DNA from: Hetaerina americana
Lineage: Eukaryota; Arthropoda; Insecta; Odonata; Calopterygidae
DNA length: 64,000 bases
Direction: 5' to 3'
NCBI GenBank assembly: GCA_022747635.1
Contig: JAKTNV010000009.1
Coordinates: 223,501 to 287,500, forward strand
Program-made: the position numbers and the translations under genes
Notes under the pieces: generated by a model
Told to the model about the DNA's origin: nothing
What the model saw: only the letters and a program-made list of their open reading frames with translations
Database searches by the model: none
In this document: positions 52,301 through 64,000 of the stretch, piece by piece
How the letters are laid out: the number at the start of each line of letters is the position of its first letter
How positions within the stretch are numbered: position 1 is the first letter of the stretch

Positions 52301-52820
52301 GTGCTCCGATATATAACCTCGAAACCCCTATCCGGAAAAACCGATGTACTCGGAATTGTCATCGTGTTCGCCCAAAGGCGCGGGAAGGATTGGACCCCGA
52401 GGGGCCCACGCCCGGACGCCCTCGTGGACTTCAGGCAACCTCAGAGCGATCAGGTCATGGCCAACGACCAAATGGCACGTGGCCCTCGCGTGGCTTGCAT
52501 ATTGATACGCATGTGAAGATTCTGCGGAGCCCCACCTGTGGAAATCGACTTGCGCACCTGCCTGCCAAGAACCTTCAATAGATTTCAATTACGCAAATTC
52601 GCCTTCGAGGATCAGCTGCTCTGTATTCCGCAAGAAAACTGTCGAAGCCTCCTCCTAAGTCTAGGAGAACATAAAAAGGGTGCGACATAAGGAGGAGGAA
52701 AGGAAAAGAGCTGGTCAGAATATGAAAACAATCATTAAACATATCAAATTGGCCATTTTGGATCTCCTACAATTCAGTGTCAAACGGTGGATCCCCATTG
52801 GCCTTGAGCAATGTTTAGTT
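52301..52820. other. No recognised feature
   Basis: No assignable frame or repeat between the hairpin and the hAT-like element. Confidence 0.4.
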
Positions 52821-54060
52821 CAGGGGTCTCCAAAATTTTCATCCCGAGGGCCGCATTAACAATTGAGCAGCAGTTTGAGGGCCAAATGCACACTCGAGGT
52901 CCAAATAAAAAAGAATCAGAACATTTATGCAGTCTTTAGTTATTTATTTAATATTATTTTATTCAGTTATTATTTGAAAACATGTACGCTACACATGAAC
53001 ATCTGTACTAGTGGGAATGGTGGTACTGTATCCTGGATGCCGGAATAGCAGACATTTCTGACTTTAGAATTGATGTCCCTAACATCAACGGTGACTTGAG
53101 ATTACCATCAAACAAGCTTGTGCCGGGCAACCAACTGTGCATATTTCCCCTAGTGTTCGCTTCGGTGATGACTGCGCAGGCTGTATTCTTCCAACACCGC
53201 CTCCACGACTTCGTTGCAAATCACACGCAATGCTTACTCGCCGGATTTGATGAAGAAGTATGACAAACTCCATTCTTCTTGACATTCATCGTCTATTTTC
53301 CTTTTCTTCTTCTCGGTCATCGTTGGGAACTAGAACAAAGTGATTTCAATATGAATAAATAGTGGAGCTGAGAGTATCTTGCCCACAATATCGCTCAAAA
53401 AACCTGATTATGCTAACTTATTTCGTCGCAATTACAACTGCAAACGACCTGAACAATTAAAAAAATTCTTATGATGCAATAGGTTAAATTTACCTAAATA
53501 TAGTCTGCTAAATATATCCACTTGTGGTAGAGAGATTGTTACTTTGAATCTTACCTCTTCAGAACATTCGAAAAAAATTATCGCTAAACTAACGTCATTT
53601 CCAGTACGTTATACACACTGGTAAGTAATTACGCGAAGTAACTTATCACAAAGTATAATAGAGTGCGACACGTTTCGCAATGAGACGCTGAATTGACACC
53701 AACACCTGCTCCTCAGTGCAGCAGTCAACCGCAACTGACGAACTGCGATCAAAATAATCAAGTCTTGAAAAGCAGCAAACCATTTCAACCATCTTCCACT
53801 AGATGGCGTTATATCGTCTCATAGACTGTGAAAATAAGTAAAAGAAGTAAGCTGCGAACAAGGTTTTGCAATGTAGTGATCGCAAAACATAACGCACCGC
53901 TGCGCGCCTCTATTTTGATTATGTAAAAAAGTAACGCCCACGTGAGCGGGTGCTCATCTTGGCAGAATACACGTGGATTTCCATAATTTCTTCCGGTAGA
54001 GAGAAAGGTTTCCATGGGCGGGATGAGAGGGCCTCGCGGGCCGTAGTTTGGAGACCCCTG
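52821..54060. mobile_element. hAT-like non-autonomous DNA transposon (1,240 bp)
   Basis: The ends are CAGGGGTCTCCAAA (52821-52834) and its inverse TTTGGAGACCCCTG (54047-54060), each followed inward by GAGGGCC/GGGCC sequence. CAGGGGT-CCAAA ends are characteristic of hAT elements. No transposase domain is visible inside. The 8-bp flanks (GTTTAGTT and GTTTCTGT) agree at only five positions, so the target duplication is weak. Confidence 0.7.
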
Positions 54061-54554
54061 GTTTCTGTGATCCCTGAATTCTACGACGCTGCTGTATTTT
54101 TCGATCAGATTGGCCTTAAGAAAAATATAATATTAAAACCATATACGCTTTTATTTCGTGAAAAATTAATTTAAGGAATTTTCGTTTTCCTTGAAGGATT
54201 TGAGTTTTCTGGGAATTAATTTCTTGAATTGCGGTGTTTTAGAGTTGTAGAAACTTAATTTTCAAGAAAAGAAATGAATATCCACTTGGAGGTGAATAAT
54301 TGCCCGTGCTTAATTGAATCATATTCTAATTGGTCCCACAGGGCATTCAGGAATTGTGCCATACAATATATGAATATTAGAGGTTTATAACAGATAGATA
54401 ATGATTGTTTTAAACGACCAATCCTGAATGAAAGATAAAATCAGATGTTTAACTAGGATCGAATGTGAAGGACTAGATTGTAGTGGACATGACTTGAAAT
54501 GATAGCGGAGTCAATGATCAAGGGATGGCTATAAAGTAAAATAGACCAGGAGGG
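54061..54554. other. No recognised feature
   Basis: AT-rich, without open frame or assignable repeat. Confidence 0.4.
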
Positions 54555-54800
54555 ATGCTGATGGGGAAGGCAATGGAATTGAGGAAATAGTCAAGGCGTA
54601 GTAAACGTAGAACAGGCGAGTGATAAAATATTATTGGTGGAGGCGAGAGATGAAGCAAAGACCTTGGTCATCATTCGCGTCGGTCTGCAGACAGGGTGGG
54701 AGGGTATAGCGGTCCATCAGAGGGAATGTCCACGGATGCTGCGAGGCGGAGATATTTGATGGCAATGGCGGACCAAGAGAGCGATGGGATTTAGGCAGGG
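54555..54800 (+). pseudogene. LINE-D endonuclease fragment
   Basis: Diverged copy of 13545-13640: GTAGTAAACGTAGAACAGG, GATAAAATATTATTGGTGGAG, then a VIIRVG-like strand. Frames are broken. Confidence 0.5.
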
Positions 54801-57186
54801 CACGAAGACTTAGGGGATGAAGCGATGGGAATTCTGCCGGAGACACGGTTTAATCATACCGAACACCAGGGTTAAACACTGCAATAGACACAGGGATACC
54901 TGGATATTTCCCTGAAAATGGGAAGAGTTGCATCTGCTGGACTACGCTATGGTTAGACCCATAGTTTCGGAAAGTTACGAACCGAGATAAGTTTCGGCAC
55001 ACTCTTTGTACTCGTTTCTTACACTTGGCAAACATTACGGAAGAAGTTTCGGGAGTACAATACTCCATGGCTCCAGAAAAAGACTCGCATCTAACATGTT
55101 GGCAGTTATTGGTAATAATTCCAGTGAAAACCTTCAATGCAAGCAGGCAATGCATGAGTTGCGTAGTGTCCATTGACACCCTTCTTTTCTTTTGGATCGA
55201 AGAGATAAATGACTGCAGTGGGACTTTGTGCTAAACTTCCAAAACGACTTCTGTTGATTTTTCCGGATTTCGCGTTACGTAATTAGTCTGCGCGTTACTT
55301 TCTTCTCCCGGGTCAGGTTGAGCCATGCCGGAAACGCGTCCCACGGCGATGCCTTCCAATCCCAATGACTGCGAATAATTCTTGAAAGCGTCCTCCACAG
55401 CGTCGAGGGAGGGGATAGAGGGCGCAAGGTAAACCTCGGCGGCCCTGAAATCCCATTGGCGCCATCATGCTCTCCTCGCATCCATTCGGTCAAAATGCCC
55501 TTCCCATCCCCAGAACCCTCGTCTCGAGCTTTCGCCGTTCGGAAGGCCTATATGGCGCCGCCCTCCCTTTAGCGCCCCTCCTCCAACTCCAACCCCCTCC
55601 CACCGCCTGCATATCGGGCGAAAAAAGACGTCTCCCTCCCGCTGACGCACTATCAACCTCGGTAGTGCTTCACTCCGAGCGAGTTATCTCCGACCGATCC
55701 CCAGATCGTCTCGAGGAATGGCGTCAAATTTCGAGAGGTTGCTGCATCCGGTCGCCAGCGATCGAAAATATTATTATCTGCGGATTCGATGAAAGTACCA
55801 CTTTTTGATGGTCGAAACGACGAGCAAGGGGACAACATTTTCTTTTAAACTGATGGCAAGACGAGTGGAACTAACGGACTGGGAGTGGGCGAGTCCAAAC
55901 CGCCAGTCAAAGGGGTTAAGTGCGCGGAGGGCACGACGGAGGGGAGGGAATGGCTGGGGTTGGTCGTTGGTGTGGTTGGTTTGGAGAGGGCGATTCAAAA
56001 GCCTTTCGAAGCTAAACAGTGCCGGAACCCATGGTCACCTGCCTGCTGATTCTGAGACGACTTCATAAGTTATTCTGTTCAACTTCGAAATAACTTTTAA
56101 CCATAGTTCTGTCAATGTTGTTGCATTCGCGTGTTCTGTTCTGCCGTGTGATTCACCGGCAAAGTAATGGCGCGGCCGAGTCACCACTGGTGACTCGATG
56201 TGGACATCGGCCCACAGTGATAACTGGTGACCCGCCGTGGACTACGGACCAGTGGTTGATTCCGACCCCCCCCCACCTTTCTGCCTGGAGAGGGTGTTGA
56301 TAACGACGACGGGTGACTGATGTGATGCCAAAGAAGCCAGTCTGGGACTCGAGATCAGAGAGGAAGGTTGGGCTGGGCCCCTTCTCCTGGTTGGAAGCGC
56401 CAAGCCGTGTCACGGGATATTTGCTGTAAACTCCTTCTGCGTAGAATACCTTTAATTTGAGTTAAATCGGGACCGCCGTTGTGCGCTTTTTAGTTCTTTC
56501 TTTTCCCCATTCCTATCAACGAACTCCTCTCCACGCCATAACCCACCAAACTAAAAGCCCCCGTTTACCCTCGAGGCAACGACTCGACTCGCGGGGTACC
56601 TTCTCGTGTCACCAATTTCCCTCCGAAGACGCGGGGATACGACAATGTTAATTAGTAATCGAACAATAAATGTTAAAGCGATGTGTTTAGGAATGCATCG
56701 CCGTAAATGAATGCGGAAGAGTGAATGGGAGAGTGTATTCGTGGAATGCGGAAGAGTGTTCTGGAGTGAAGGCTTTGCTGATGAAAGGGAGGCAAGAGGA
56801 GAGGCGCACGCATTGCCAAAGGGGCGGTGCATTACAGTGAAAGAAGCCGAAGCGGCCCTTAAATTATAAGTTGGAGATGTTTGTGAAGATCGAAGGGGGC
56901 GGTGGGAAGGATGCGTTTTCATTATCTTTTACTCTGCCCCGGAGCTCCTTTTGGGGCCCGACGGGTTTTATGAGTGCCTGGCAAAGAGGCGATGGTAAAT
57001 ACCAAGGCTGTAGACATTGGCACGAGGTGTTCATGAGGAACCTCATAAATACGTTTAAATTATCAAAAATATTTTAAAATTGAAAACATGCGTCAGTCAA
57101 GAATGCACGTGCGTTAAGTTACTATTCGTATTAAAATTTATTTCCCATAGACACAGACTGAACTACATTATATTTCTTTGCCTCTC
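54801..57186. other. No recognised gene
   Basis: Contains GC-rich DNA at 55480-55700, an overlapping pair of frames near 55800-56070 without domains, and a short perfect palindrome at 56178-56196 (GAGTCACCACTGGTGACTC). The frame 56551-56922 on the minus strand is low-complexity. Confidence 0.4.
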
Positions 57187-57600
57187 CTAACAAACAAAGT
57201 ACAAATGATACCCTATTTTGTTCAATATTATGGCAACCCCTCGTTGGCTCTCGTCCCCGCCGCTGTACATTATTCTATAACTATCACTCCAGTAATCCCC
57301 GCTATCCTTCCATTTCACCTCGCATAGGCCTAAAATATCTATATACCCCCTTTCCATCTCTCGCTTAATATTCTCTAATTTTCCAGTCCTGCACATTGTC
57401 CTAACATTCAACGTTCCTATTTTGACTCAAATTGTCATCCTCTCCTGCGTCTCCTGAGCTGCTGCTGTAGGCATTTACTATGAAATGATTCCGTCTGGTC
57501 ATAACAGCGGAAGCCTTGCATACCGCGCTGCCGAGAACGACACACGACCCAGTGGACCAGACCCGTAGCTGCCAGGACTCATGCTAAAACGTGAGTCCGT
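57187..57600 (-). pseudogene. LINE-D endonuclease N-terminus and upstream leader
   Basis: The minus strand at 57411-57187 is open: LNVRTMCRTGKLENIKREME, then GYIDILGLCEVKWKDSGDYW and ESQRGVAIILNK. This is the start of an AP-type endonuclease (LNVRT and EVKW motifs). Upstream to about 57600 is the likely leader. It is truncated after the first third of the domain and is the least decayed LINE-D piece here. Confidence 0.75.
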
Positions 57601-60600
57601 CAGTGTTTCCTGGAATAATCAATCGATGCGATTTTCCGTTACCCCCCGTAAAAGTATTTTAAGCGTGGCGCTATCACTCAATTATTTTATCATCACTCAA
57701 ACATATAATTATTACCCAATTGTATCATTGCTGCCGCAAGCACAGCTCTAGGTGTCATCGGAACGCCAGGTCGAAGTTGCAGCCCATGGGAGGGGTACGT
57801 ATAAATGCGAATAATTGGGAATACCCAGTCAATGAGATTCAAGTAACATGACCAGCAAACCTGTGAATGAATGGCGAGTGCGATTTGGACGGACGGAAAT
57901 GAGCCATGAGAATACCAAAAATACATAATATAAATAGAGAAACCGGCGCGAGAAATGAAGTTGGAGGAAGAAGTGAGTGAAGAATTCGATCGATGACAGG
58001 GCTCTTCCGCCCATAAAATGCTCGTTTTTCGAAATAAATAAGTGAGTTTTTTGTTAGCAACTATGGAACACAAATTTTTCCGAAAATACTCAATTTGATA
58101 AATGTTCATTCCTATCTTATACGCGAGTTACGCAGCTGCATTGGGAGCATAACGTGGTGAACATTTGATGCAAAAAAATACACTACTAATGCCACCAGGA
58201 TACATCTGTGTACTCTGAATTCGGAGAAGGCATTCCACAGATTGAAGTGGACAAAGTGGAGAGCGCTTCGGGGTACAAGAAGTAGACTGAGGAAAAATGG
58301 GGCGTTTAAATGGAGTGGGCATGTGATATGGGCGTTTCCTCCGAGAAGATCACAGCGTTCCCCTCAAAAACTCTCAGTGCCTTAGATTGCTGATACTTCC
58401 TTGTCTACGGTCCAGAATGAAGGTATCTCTGTCCTTCAATTGCTGCCTTCCCACGCCTTGCCTTGAAGGAACAAGTAATCGAACGACCTTCTTCTTCTTT
58501 TGGAGCGAAGTCACTTAAAATGACGCAAAAACCCTAAAACGCCCGATTGCACGCGCGCCTTCCCACCTCATGGGCGAGTGACTGCCGCCAGAATTGGAAC
58601 TCCCAAACACTGCATTCGTGGAAATTGGCACGGGATACATTTCCTCCGGGCCATTCTCACTGGCAGTGACAGGTACCGGGAAACTAACCTGGAAAACTTT
58701 ACACAATTAATTTAGTATATCGTTATTAACAATGGAACTTGCGTCGCCAGAGCGAAGAAGTGGAGCAAGGCTTCGTAAATATCGGGCACTACGCTTTTCG
58801 CTGGGTGAAAAAAGGAGTTCGGGGTTGCTCTTATTCATTCCTTATTTCTTTGCACATCGCCGTTGCCCGGGCAGCGAGGCCCGGCCCTAACACGGACCCC
58901 CGCCGGACGCAATGCAACAAATCTCCTCCACCCCACGCCATCCGTGTCTAACCCTTGCGATCCCTTCGCAACCCTCGCCACACCCTCCCCTGCTGCCGCA
59001 AAGGCCCGCCCTTCCCCTCGCACCGAGAACGGTTTCCTCTCCCCTCCACCCCAACAAACCCTCGGCGAATCTCTTTCCCTCCCGACACACCTTTCGGCCG
59101 ACACCCACATGTCTACCCCACGTTTCATTCCTCCAAGTTCGTTCCTTCCCGGAAACCAGCCGTGATTTCACGGGCACTGCAAATACGTGTGTGCATGTGC
59201 GTGTGTGCGCACACACCCTTCGAACCGTTCCTTTCCGGGTCGGGCGCTGTCAACGGAAGCCTGGTCTTGGACTGCCGGAGGGAAATCACTCTCTCTTCAA
59301 CAATTCTTCCATTCTGACATCTCCTTTTATCGGACACGAACTTCCTCCGCCCCTGCCGCATCCACTCACTCTTTCGTGAATGATCTTATGTTCACGAGAC
59401 TGGCGGAATCACTCGCAACCTCTTCGACAATTCTCCCCCGTGACCATTCCTCCGACTGACGACTGCACTCTCGTCCACTCCAACGATGACCAATCTCTTC
59501 AATAAAAAGCGCCATCGAATAGCGCGACGAACAGTGTGCTTGACTGGTTTGGTTTTTCCGAGAGGGCGGATGAGGGTGGAGTCATCGCAGAAGTATCTAT
59601 GGGCACACGCCCTCTAGGAAGTTTTCCGTTACATTATACATAGCGAGGGAGCATTAAGATGTGTGTTGCGCCAAGGTGAATCCACACCATGCATAGACTC
59701 TCCGTATTATTTCCCCAAAAAAGGGGAAAAAAAATTTCCCCAAATGAGTTTTCACAGAAGGGACTTATTCCGTACCTTGATTAAAAATTTAGAAGGTAAG
59801 AAGGCAAACTATCCTTGGTAAACTGCTGTGCATTCGTGATACTGTATCTCACTCAGTACATGCCATAAAAAGGGGTTGTAGTTTTTTATGTGAGGGAATT
59901 TAAAAAAGTGAAACTATTAGAAGTTTTCCACCTAAATTTTCCTCCTTTGGACAAACATTTCACCTTGATATGCGTAGGCAATGTACTATGTACGTACGTC
60001 AATATTCTTTCCCAAACAATTAGCTAACTTAAAAATTAAATCCAATGGGTGAACCTTTAAGAAACTTCCTAGCCAAGTAGTTAAGTGATAAGAATCACTA
60101 TTGAGGTTTAATATTTTTCTTTATAATTACAAGTACGAGCACTGCTCACCGACAAAAATGATTGGAGTCATTCAAGAGGTTTCGATTTTTGCGGAGCTTC
60201 TTTGCTCACTCTCCGCGATGCCTTAAGAGGTTTAATCGCTCATAAATTAAAAGATAGAACGACTGAAAAAATGAGAACCTACTACTACTTGTGGCACTGC
60301 CAACTTTTACGAATGACGAATACCGTCAAAGCATAAAATGTTTAATGGGCATCAGGTAGAAATGATTTAGTTTCTTTTCACGGCGTGATTTCTACAACTC
60401 ATCCACCTTTGCAATGCTATCTTCCTATTTGGGAAACTAAATTAATCACGAAAGTTCTTGCTTCGTGGAGAAGATGCTGTGAAGGGCTGCATTTCATGGA
60501 AAAGGAATATACCGAGAATTTACGGCATGAAAAGAGCGCAGCATGGTCAATTTCACACAGTCATTAGAATATTCGACCTTGGTTTCATCTTAAAACTCAG

Positions 60601-60907
60601 TGCCTCGGGCCCGTGGACCACTGTAGGCTCTGAACTGAACTTTGTTACCAGCCCTATCGTCCTCGGGTGTCATCTAAGAAATACTTTCTTAACACATTGT
60701 CACCAAATAACCCTTGAGACATATCAGCCTCCGTGAATTTCAATTTTTTGATCAATATTTGATGCTACATGTTCATCAAGGTGAAAACATATCGATGCTG
60801 CAGATATTCACCAATTACGCATAAATCCAATGGGAATGCATTGACACGATGTTCGAGAGCATCTCAAAATGAGCATTTCCATTGAAATTCTCTCAAAAAG
60901 GTAGCAT
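57601..60907. other. No recognised gene
   Basis: Includes a C-rich stretch at 58860-59120 with long overlapping frames on both strands (58835-59128, 58912-59379) of proline-rich, low-complexity type. AT-rich DNA follows after 59700. None has a domain. A host exon cannot be excluded. Confidence 0.4.
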
Positions 60908-61190
60908 ATACATCTACATCTACATCTACATAATACCCCGCAAGCCGCCGCAAGGGCGTGTGGCGGGGGGTGTTTGGTCACCAACCGTAAAAGGAAAAAT
61001 ACCACATGCAAAAAAACAACACGGAAAATCACACCCGCAGCAGCGCACACACTCATGCAAAAATCCCTTCATCCAATACTCATGCAAACACATATACCGC
61101 AAACGACTAAAAAACTGCACCCCATGATGCAGCACGAAAGCCATCCTACAACACGGAAGCCAGGACACAACAAGCAAGAAATTGAAACAT
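60908..61190 (-). mobile_element. LINE-A 3' end, 5'-truncated
   Basis: The tail TACATCTACATCTACATCT at 60908-60930 is followed by AATACCCCGCAAGCCGCCGC and the LINE-A 3' UTR up to about 61190. About 280 bases, non-coding. The parallel copy lies at 62895-63230. Confidence 0.82.
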
Positions 61191-62894
61191 CACTACTATA
61201 CAATCCGCTTATATGGACATTGAGATATCGGACGAGAAGATAATGAATATTTTCAAGCTTACAGTTCACATGTTTGTTTTTTTGTTAAATTCATTTCAGA
61301 GTTCGTTAACACTGTCAAACAGTGTGCCTCAAGCCGGCGCCCAGTTCAAAAATGCAGCGAAACCTCGCAATGCAGAGGCACCGAGGTGGAGAGGGCGGGG
61401 TCTCGTTTCGCGAATGTTTCCAAATGGTGAAGTTACTTCATTTCACTCCAGAAAAATGATTTCTGTCTTTCCATTTCTTTCAGCCTATAAGCACCAACGT
61501 ACAGAAAGACTCAAAATTCCCAATTTAGTACATATTCTAAGCTTAAAATGAAAATGCATGTTCTTTTGACGAAAGAATTTGCGGTTTTATTTTTTGCTAT
61601 GCAGAATGTTCATTTATTTTGAGCATTTCCCCTTTATATTTCAAAGAATTATCATTATATTCTATTACATATTTGAATTTTCGCGGTCTTCTTCACGAAG
61701 CGAGGGACAAAGCGCAATGCGTCACGAGATGAATTCCGATTCTTCAGTTTTTTCCCGGCATTGAGAGACAAGAAACAGCCTCTCACTCCACCCGACCACG
61801 TCCAGCACCCTATGGAGCAAACCCTTCGTTCGAGTGGTGAAGGATGGATGCGCGGATTCACATCGGATCGGATATTAAGGTCTGTTTCACCTTTGCATAC
61901 AAGAACAAGCGTTCGGATTGGTAACGGTTTTTTTTGCACGCTCTCCACAGCGAATGACTGAATGATAATATGATGGATGGGGAGAGTAATCAATTGCACT
62001 TTAACCCAACGAACCAGCGAACACTGGCGGTCAAGATCCGAGCCCTGACCACACCCAGTAGCCTTCCGCCTCCACCTCGTGGCGCCCCCGCAACCGATAA
62101 ACAAACCCCTGCCCTCCACCCCCCACGCATCCCGCCCTCTTGAAACGCCGCCATCCCGCCGGATGCCCGCACAAAAACAGCCGCGCATGCATACACACTC
62201 GAGGCATTTCCACGGACACTAGTGCCGCCGATATTCGATCGCGGCCATGCAGATCGAGGGGAACCTGCCCCCCTGCCCTCCCCCCTGCCCTCCCCCCTTG
62301 GGGCGTGCGTCGTTCGCCCTCGACGTAATGGATGAAGCGCGCCGATGACTCCATCGGGACGTGAGCCATACTAGGCCTCCCACCGTTCCCCTCGGCCACC
62401 GAGTGGAAGGGGTCGGGCGGTTGAGGCCTCTGGGGGGCAGACACGGAACCACTCGGAGTCGGCATCCCGTCAACAAAACTCAATCAGAACTTGGAGTGGG
62501 CCGTGAAGGCGGAAAAATGAATTGGGGTAATTCGCGGGGAGTCGGGATCCCTCGCTGTCGCCCCGGCGAGAGAGCGGGCATTATGGGCAGGGGTCGAGAG
62601 CACCGCCAGTGATGACGCCCCCTTCGCTCTCGCGCCAGTGAGGAGCAATCCCAAAGATACATACCCCTTGACCCGCTGTCGCATGCAACACTTGACCCGG
62701 CGAATTTGAATGTCCCGCCCGGAATGCAAGGCTTGGCGACAGCGTTCCGCAATTTAAGAGCCAAAAGTAACAATGGTTTCCATCAAATAAATGTATCAAA
62801 CCTCCACACAATATCAAATATATCTTCGTCTCAGCCAATCCATATCCACAGGAGAAACAACACGTGACTTATTCGGCTGTATTTCCAGTGAAAA
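61191..62894. other. No recognised gene; C-rich repeat near 62260-62300
   Basis: 62031-62483 is GC-rich with overlapping frames but no domain. At 62265-62298 a unit CCCTGCCCTCCC is tandemly repeated. The rest is unassigned. Confidence 0.4.
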
Positions 62895-63667
62895 CATCTC
62901 TACATTTACATAATAACGCGCAAGCCTACGTAAGGGCGTGTGGCGGGGGGTGTTAGGTCACCAACCGTAAAAAGGAACAATACCACATGCAAAACAACAA
63001 CACGGAAAATTACACCCACAGCAGCACACACACTCATGCAAAAATCCCTTCATCCAACACTCTTGCAAAGATATATACCAAAAACCAACAAACCACTGCA
63101 CCCCAGGATGCAACACGAAAGCCACCCACCAACACGCAAGCCAGGACATAACCAACAAGGATGCGAAACTCCACCACCACATGAACATGCAACACAAAAC
63201 ACTCTACGCCCCGCGGAGACTGTGAAAGGTAGGGAATGCGACCCAACGTTGCAGGTAGCAGGAATTTCCCCCCGCGGAGAGGAACGAGGGATTGAAATGG
63301 AGACTTAAAAACAGATGAACAGAACATTAATGAGGTCATGCGGAAAGAATGGGTTACGATAACAAAACACCCGAGATTAACGAAAGAGTATGCAATTGAG
63401 AAGAACTAATTATTCCCTAGAAGGTGCGGGTGGTAAGTAGAATTTTTGCTATCTATAACCCTGCAGTTGCTATCCCGTATTGTCCGTGGGAAGAAGGAGT
63501 CCTTGAGTCGGCTAGTTCTGGCATATATTTCGCGAATTTTATATGCATGATCCAAGCGACCAATGTATGTAGGAGTACGAATAATTTGCGAGACCTCGGT
63601 GCTGAAACATGCGGATCTGAATTTATTAATAATTTAAATCTTGCATTGAATCGTCTCTCTTCTAATC
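62895..63667 (-). mobile_element. LINE-A 3' end with ORF2 C-terminus, 5'-truncated
   Basis: On the minus strand it begins in ORF2 (about 63667, NARFKLLINSDPHVSAPRS-like, then HAYKIREIYARTSRLKDS-like near 63545-63480). ORF2 ends near 63410 and the 3' UTR runs to GCGCGTTATT at about 62915, with a CATTTACAT tail. Highly similar to 12780-13524 in inverse orientation. Confidence 0.83.
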
Positions 63668-64000
63668 GTCTAGTCTTTTTTGTTTAGTACGGCAACGGAT
63701 GGCCCTTTGTCCGCCGTCTGGATTATTATATTATTGTTTGACGCTAAACGTTTGAGAGTCGAAGGGGGGGACGGTTATCTGGTGGCTTTAGGGAATGTAT
63801 GAACTTTTATCGGAAATCTATGTCAGAAGGAGATTGATGAAGATTTCAATTGGATGGTTTGATGAGAGTGGTTTTGGTCCGTTTTCTGAGGCTGAATGGA
63901 ATCGGGTAAATACTGGGTTAATGGTGAAAGAGTTCGGAGGGAAGGGCTGCGATTTCCGATAGGGATGCCAACGTAAATTACTGGAGAATTTTATCATATT
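63668..64000. other. No recognised feature
   Basis: Ends at the window edge with no assignable frame. Confidence 0.4.

Noticed and set aside
52813..54068. 8-bp target duplication of the hAT-like element
   Set aside because: Flanks match at only five of eight positions, so it cannot be claimed.
56178..56196. 19-nt palindrome as regulatory site
   Set aside because: Short palindromes of this length occur by chance in 64 kb and nothing nearby supports a function.
58835..59379. Overlapping frames of 97-155 aa
   Set aside because: C-rich low-complexity DNA produces open frames by chance; no domain on either strand.
60908..60930. CTACAT microsatellite or telomere-like repeat
   Set aside because: It is the 3' tail of LINE-A copies, found in the same position at 11710, 13505, 29323 and 62895.
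1..64000. CRISPR array, operon, ribosome binding sites, other prokaryotic features
   Set aside because: No regular spaced repeats; gene content and structure are eukaryotic.

Overview
The window reads as animal, most likely arthropod, repeat-rich nuclear DNA. I recognise no host gene, no rRNA, no bona fide tRNA and no prokaryotic feature. Almost everything identifiable is a transposable element or a fragment of one: one young Ty3/Gypsy-type LTR retrotransposon, at least five non-LTR (LINE) families, Penelope-like elements (PLEs) with GIY-YIG endonuclease and hammerhead-like motifs, several mariner transposons, a probable hAT-type non-autonomous element and several tRNA-derived SINEs. The mix of mariner, Jockey/CR1-like LINEs and PLEs points to an arthropod; I cannot name the species. 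Working family names: LINE-A (CR1-like, ORF1 with an SGNH esterase domain), LINE-B (related, 3' end shared with LINE-A), LINE-C (a separate CR1/L2-like family ending in TAA repeats), LINE-D (a different clade with RT motif FEKAFD) and a Jockey-clade element.

Layout. 1-6011: LTR element whose 5' LTR is cut by the window edge, with gag zinc knuckles and a pol frame carrying a protease stub and a full integrase but no reverse transcriptase or RNase H; a SINE sits in its leader. 6012-9396: SINEs, a mariner fossil and a LINE-D RT fossil interrupted by a PLE foldback. 9397-10716 and 16546-17865: a 1,320-bp inverted repeat carrying the same rearranged LINE-A fragment. 11-17 kb: LINE-A, LINE-B and LINE-D pieces abutting each other. 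17.9-21.5 kb: a 5'-inverted PLE split by a Jockey-clade LINE whose 3' end is a five-unit tandem array. 21.6-30.2 kb: mostly unassigned DNA with LINE-D, mariner, SINE and PLE scraps. 30.3-35.0 kb: one LINE-A insertion with an inverted 5' half. 35-39.7 kb: no recognisable feature. 39.7-47.1 kb: four mariner copies, and a LINE-B broken by a mariner, a PLE fragment and an inversion. 48.0-50.4 kb: the best preserved LINE (LINE-C). 51-64 kb: LINE tails, mariner, hAT-like element, LINE-D endonuclease pieces and two LINE-A 3' ends.

The elements do not form a pathway. What ties them together is insertion history: several insertions can be ordered from target-site duplications (SINE into LTR element, PLE into LINE-D, Jockey into PLE, mariner into LINE-B, SINE into mariner). 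The most noteworthy items are the RT-less but frame-preserving LTR element, the inverted duplication of an already rearranged LINE, the Jockey 3' array whose unit junctions repeat the element's own target motif, and the twin-priming-like LINE-A copy.
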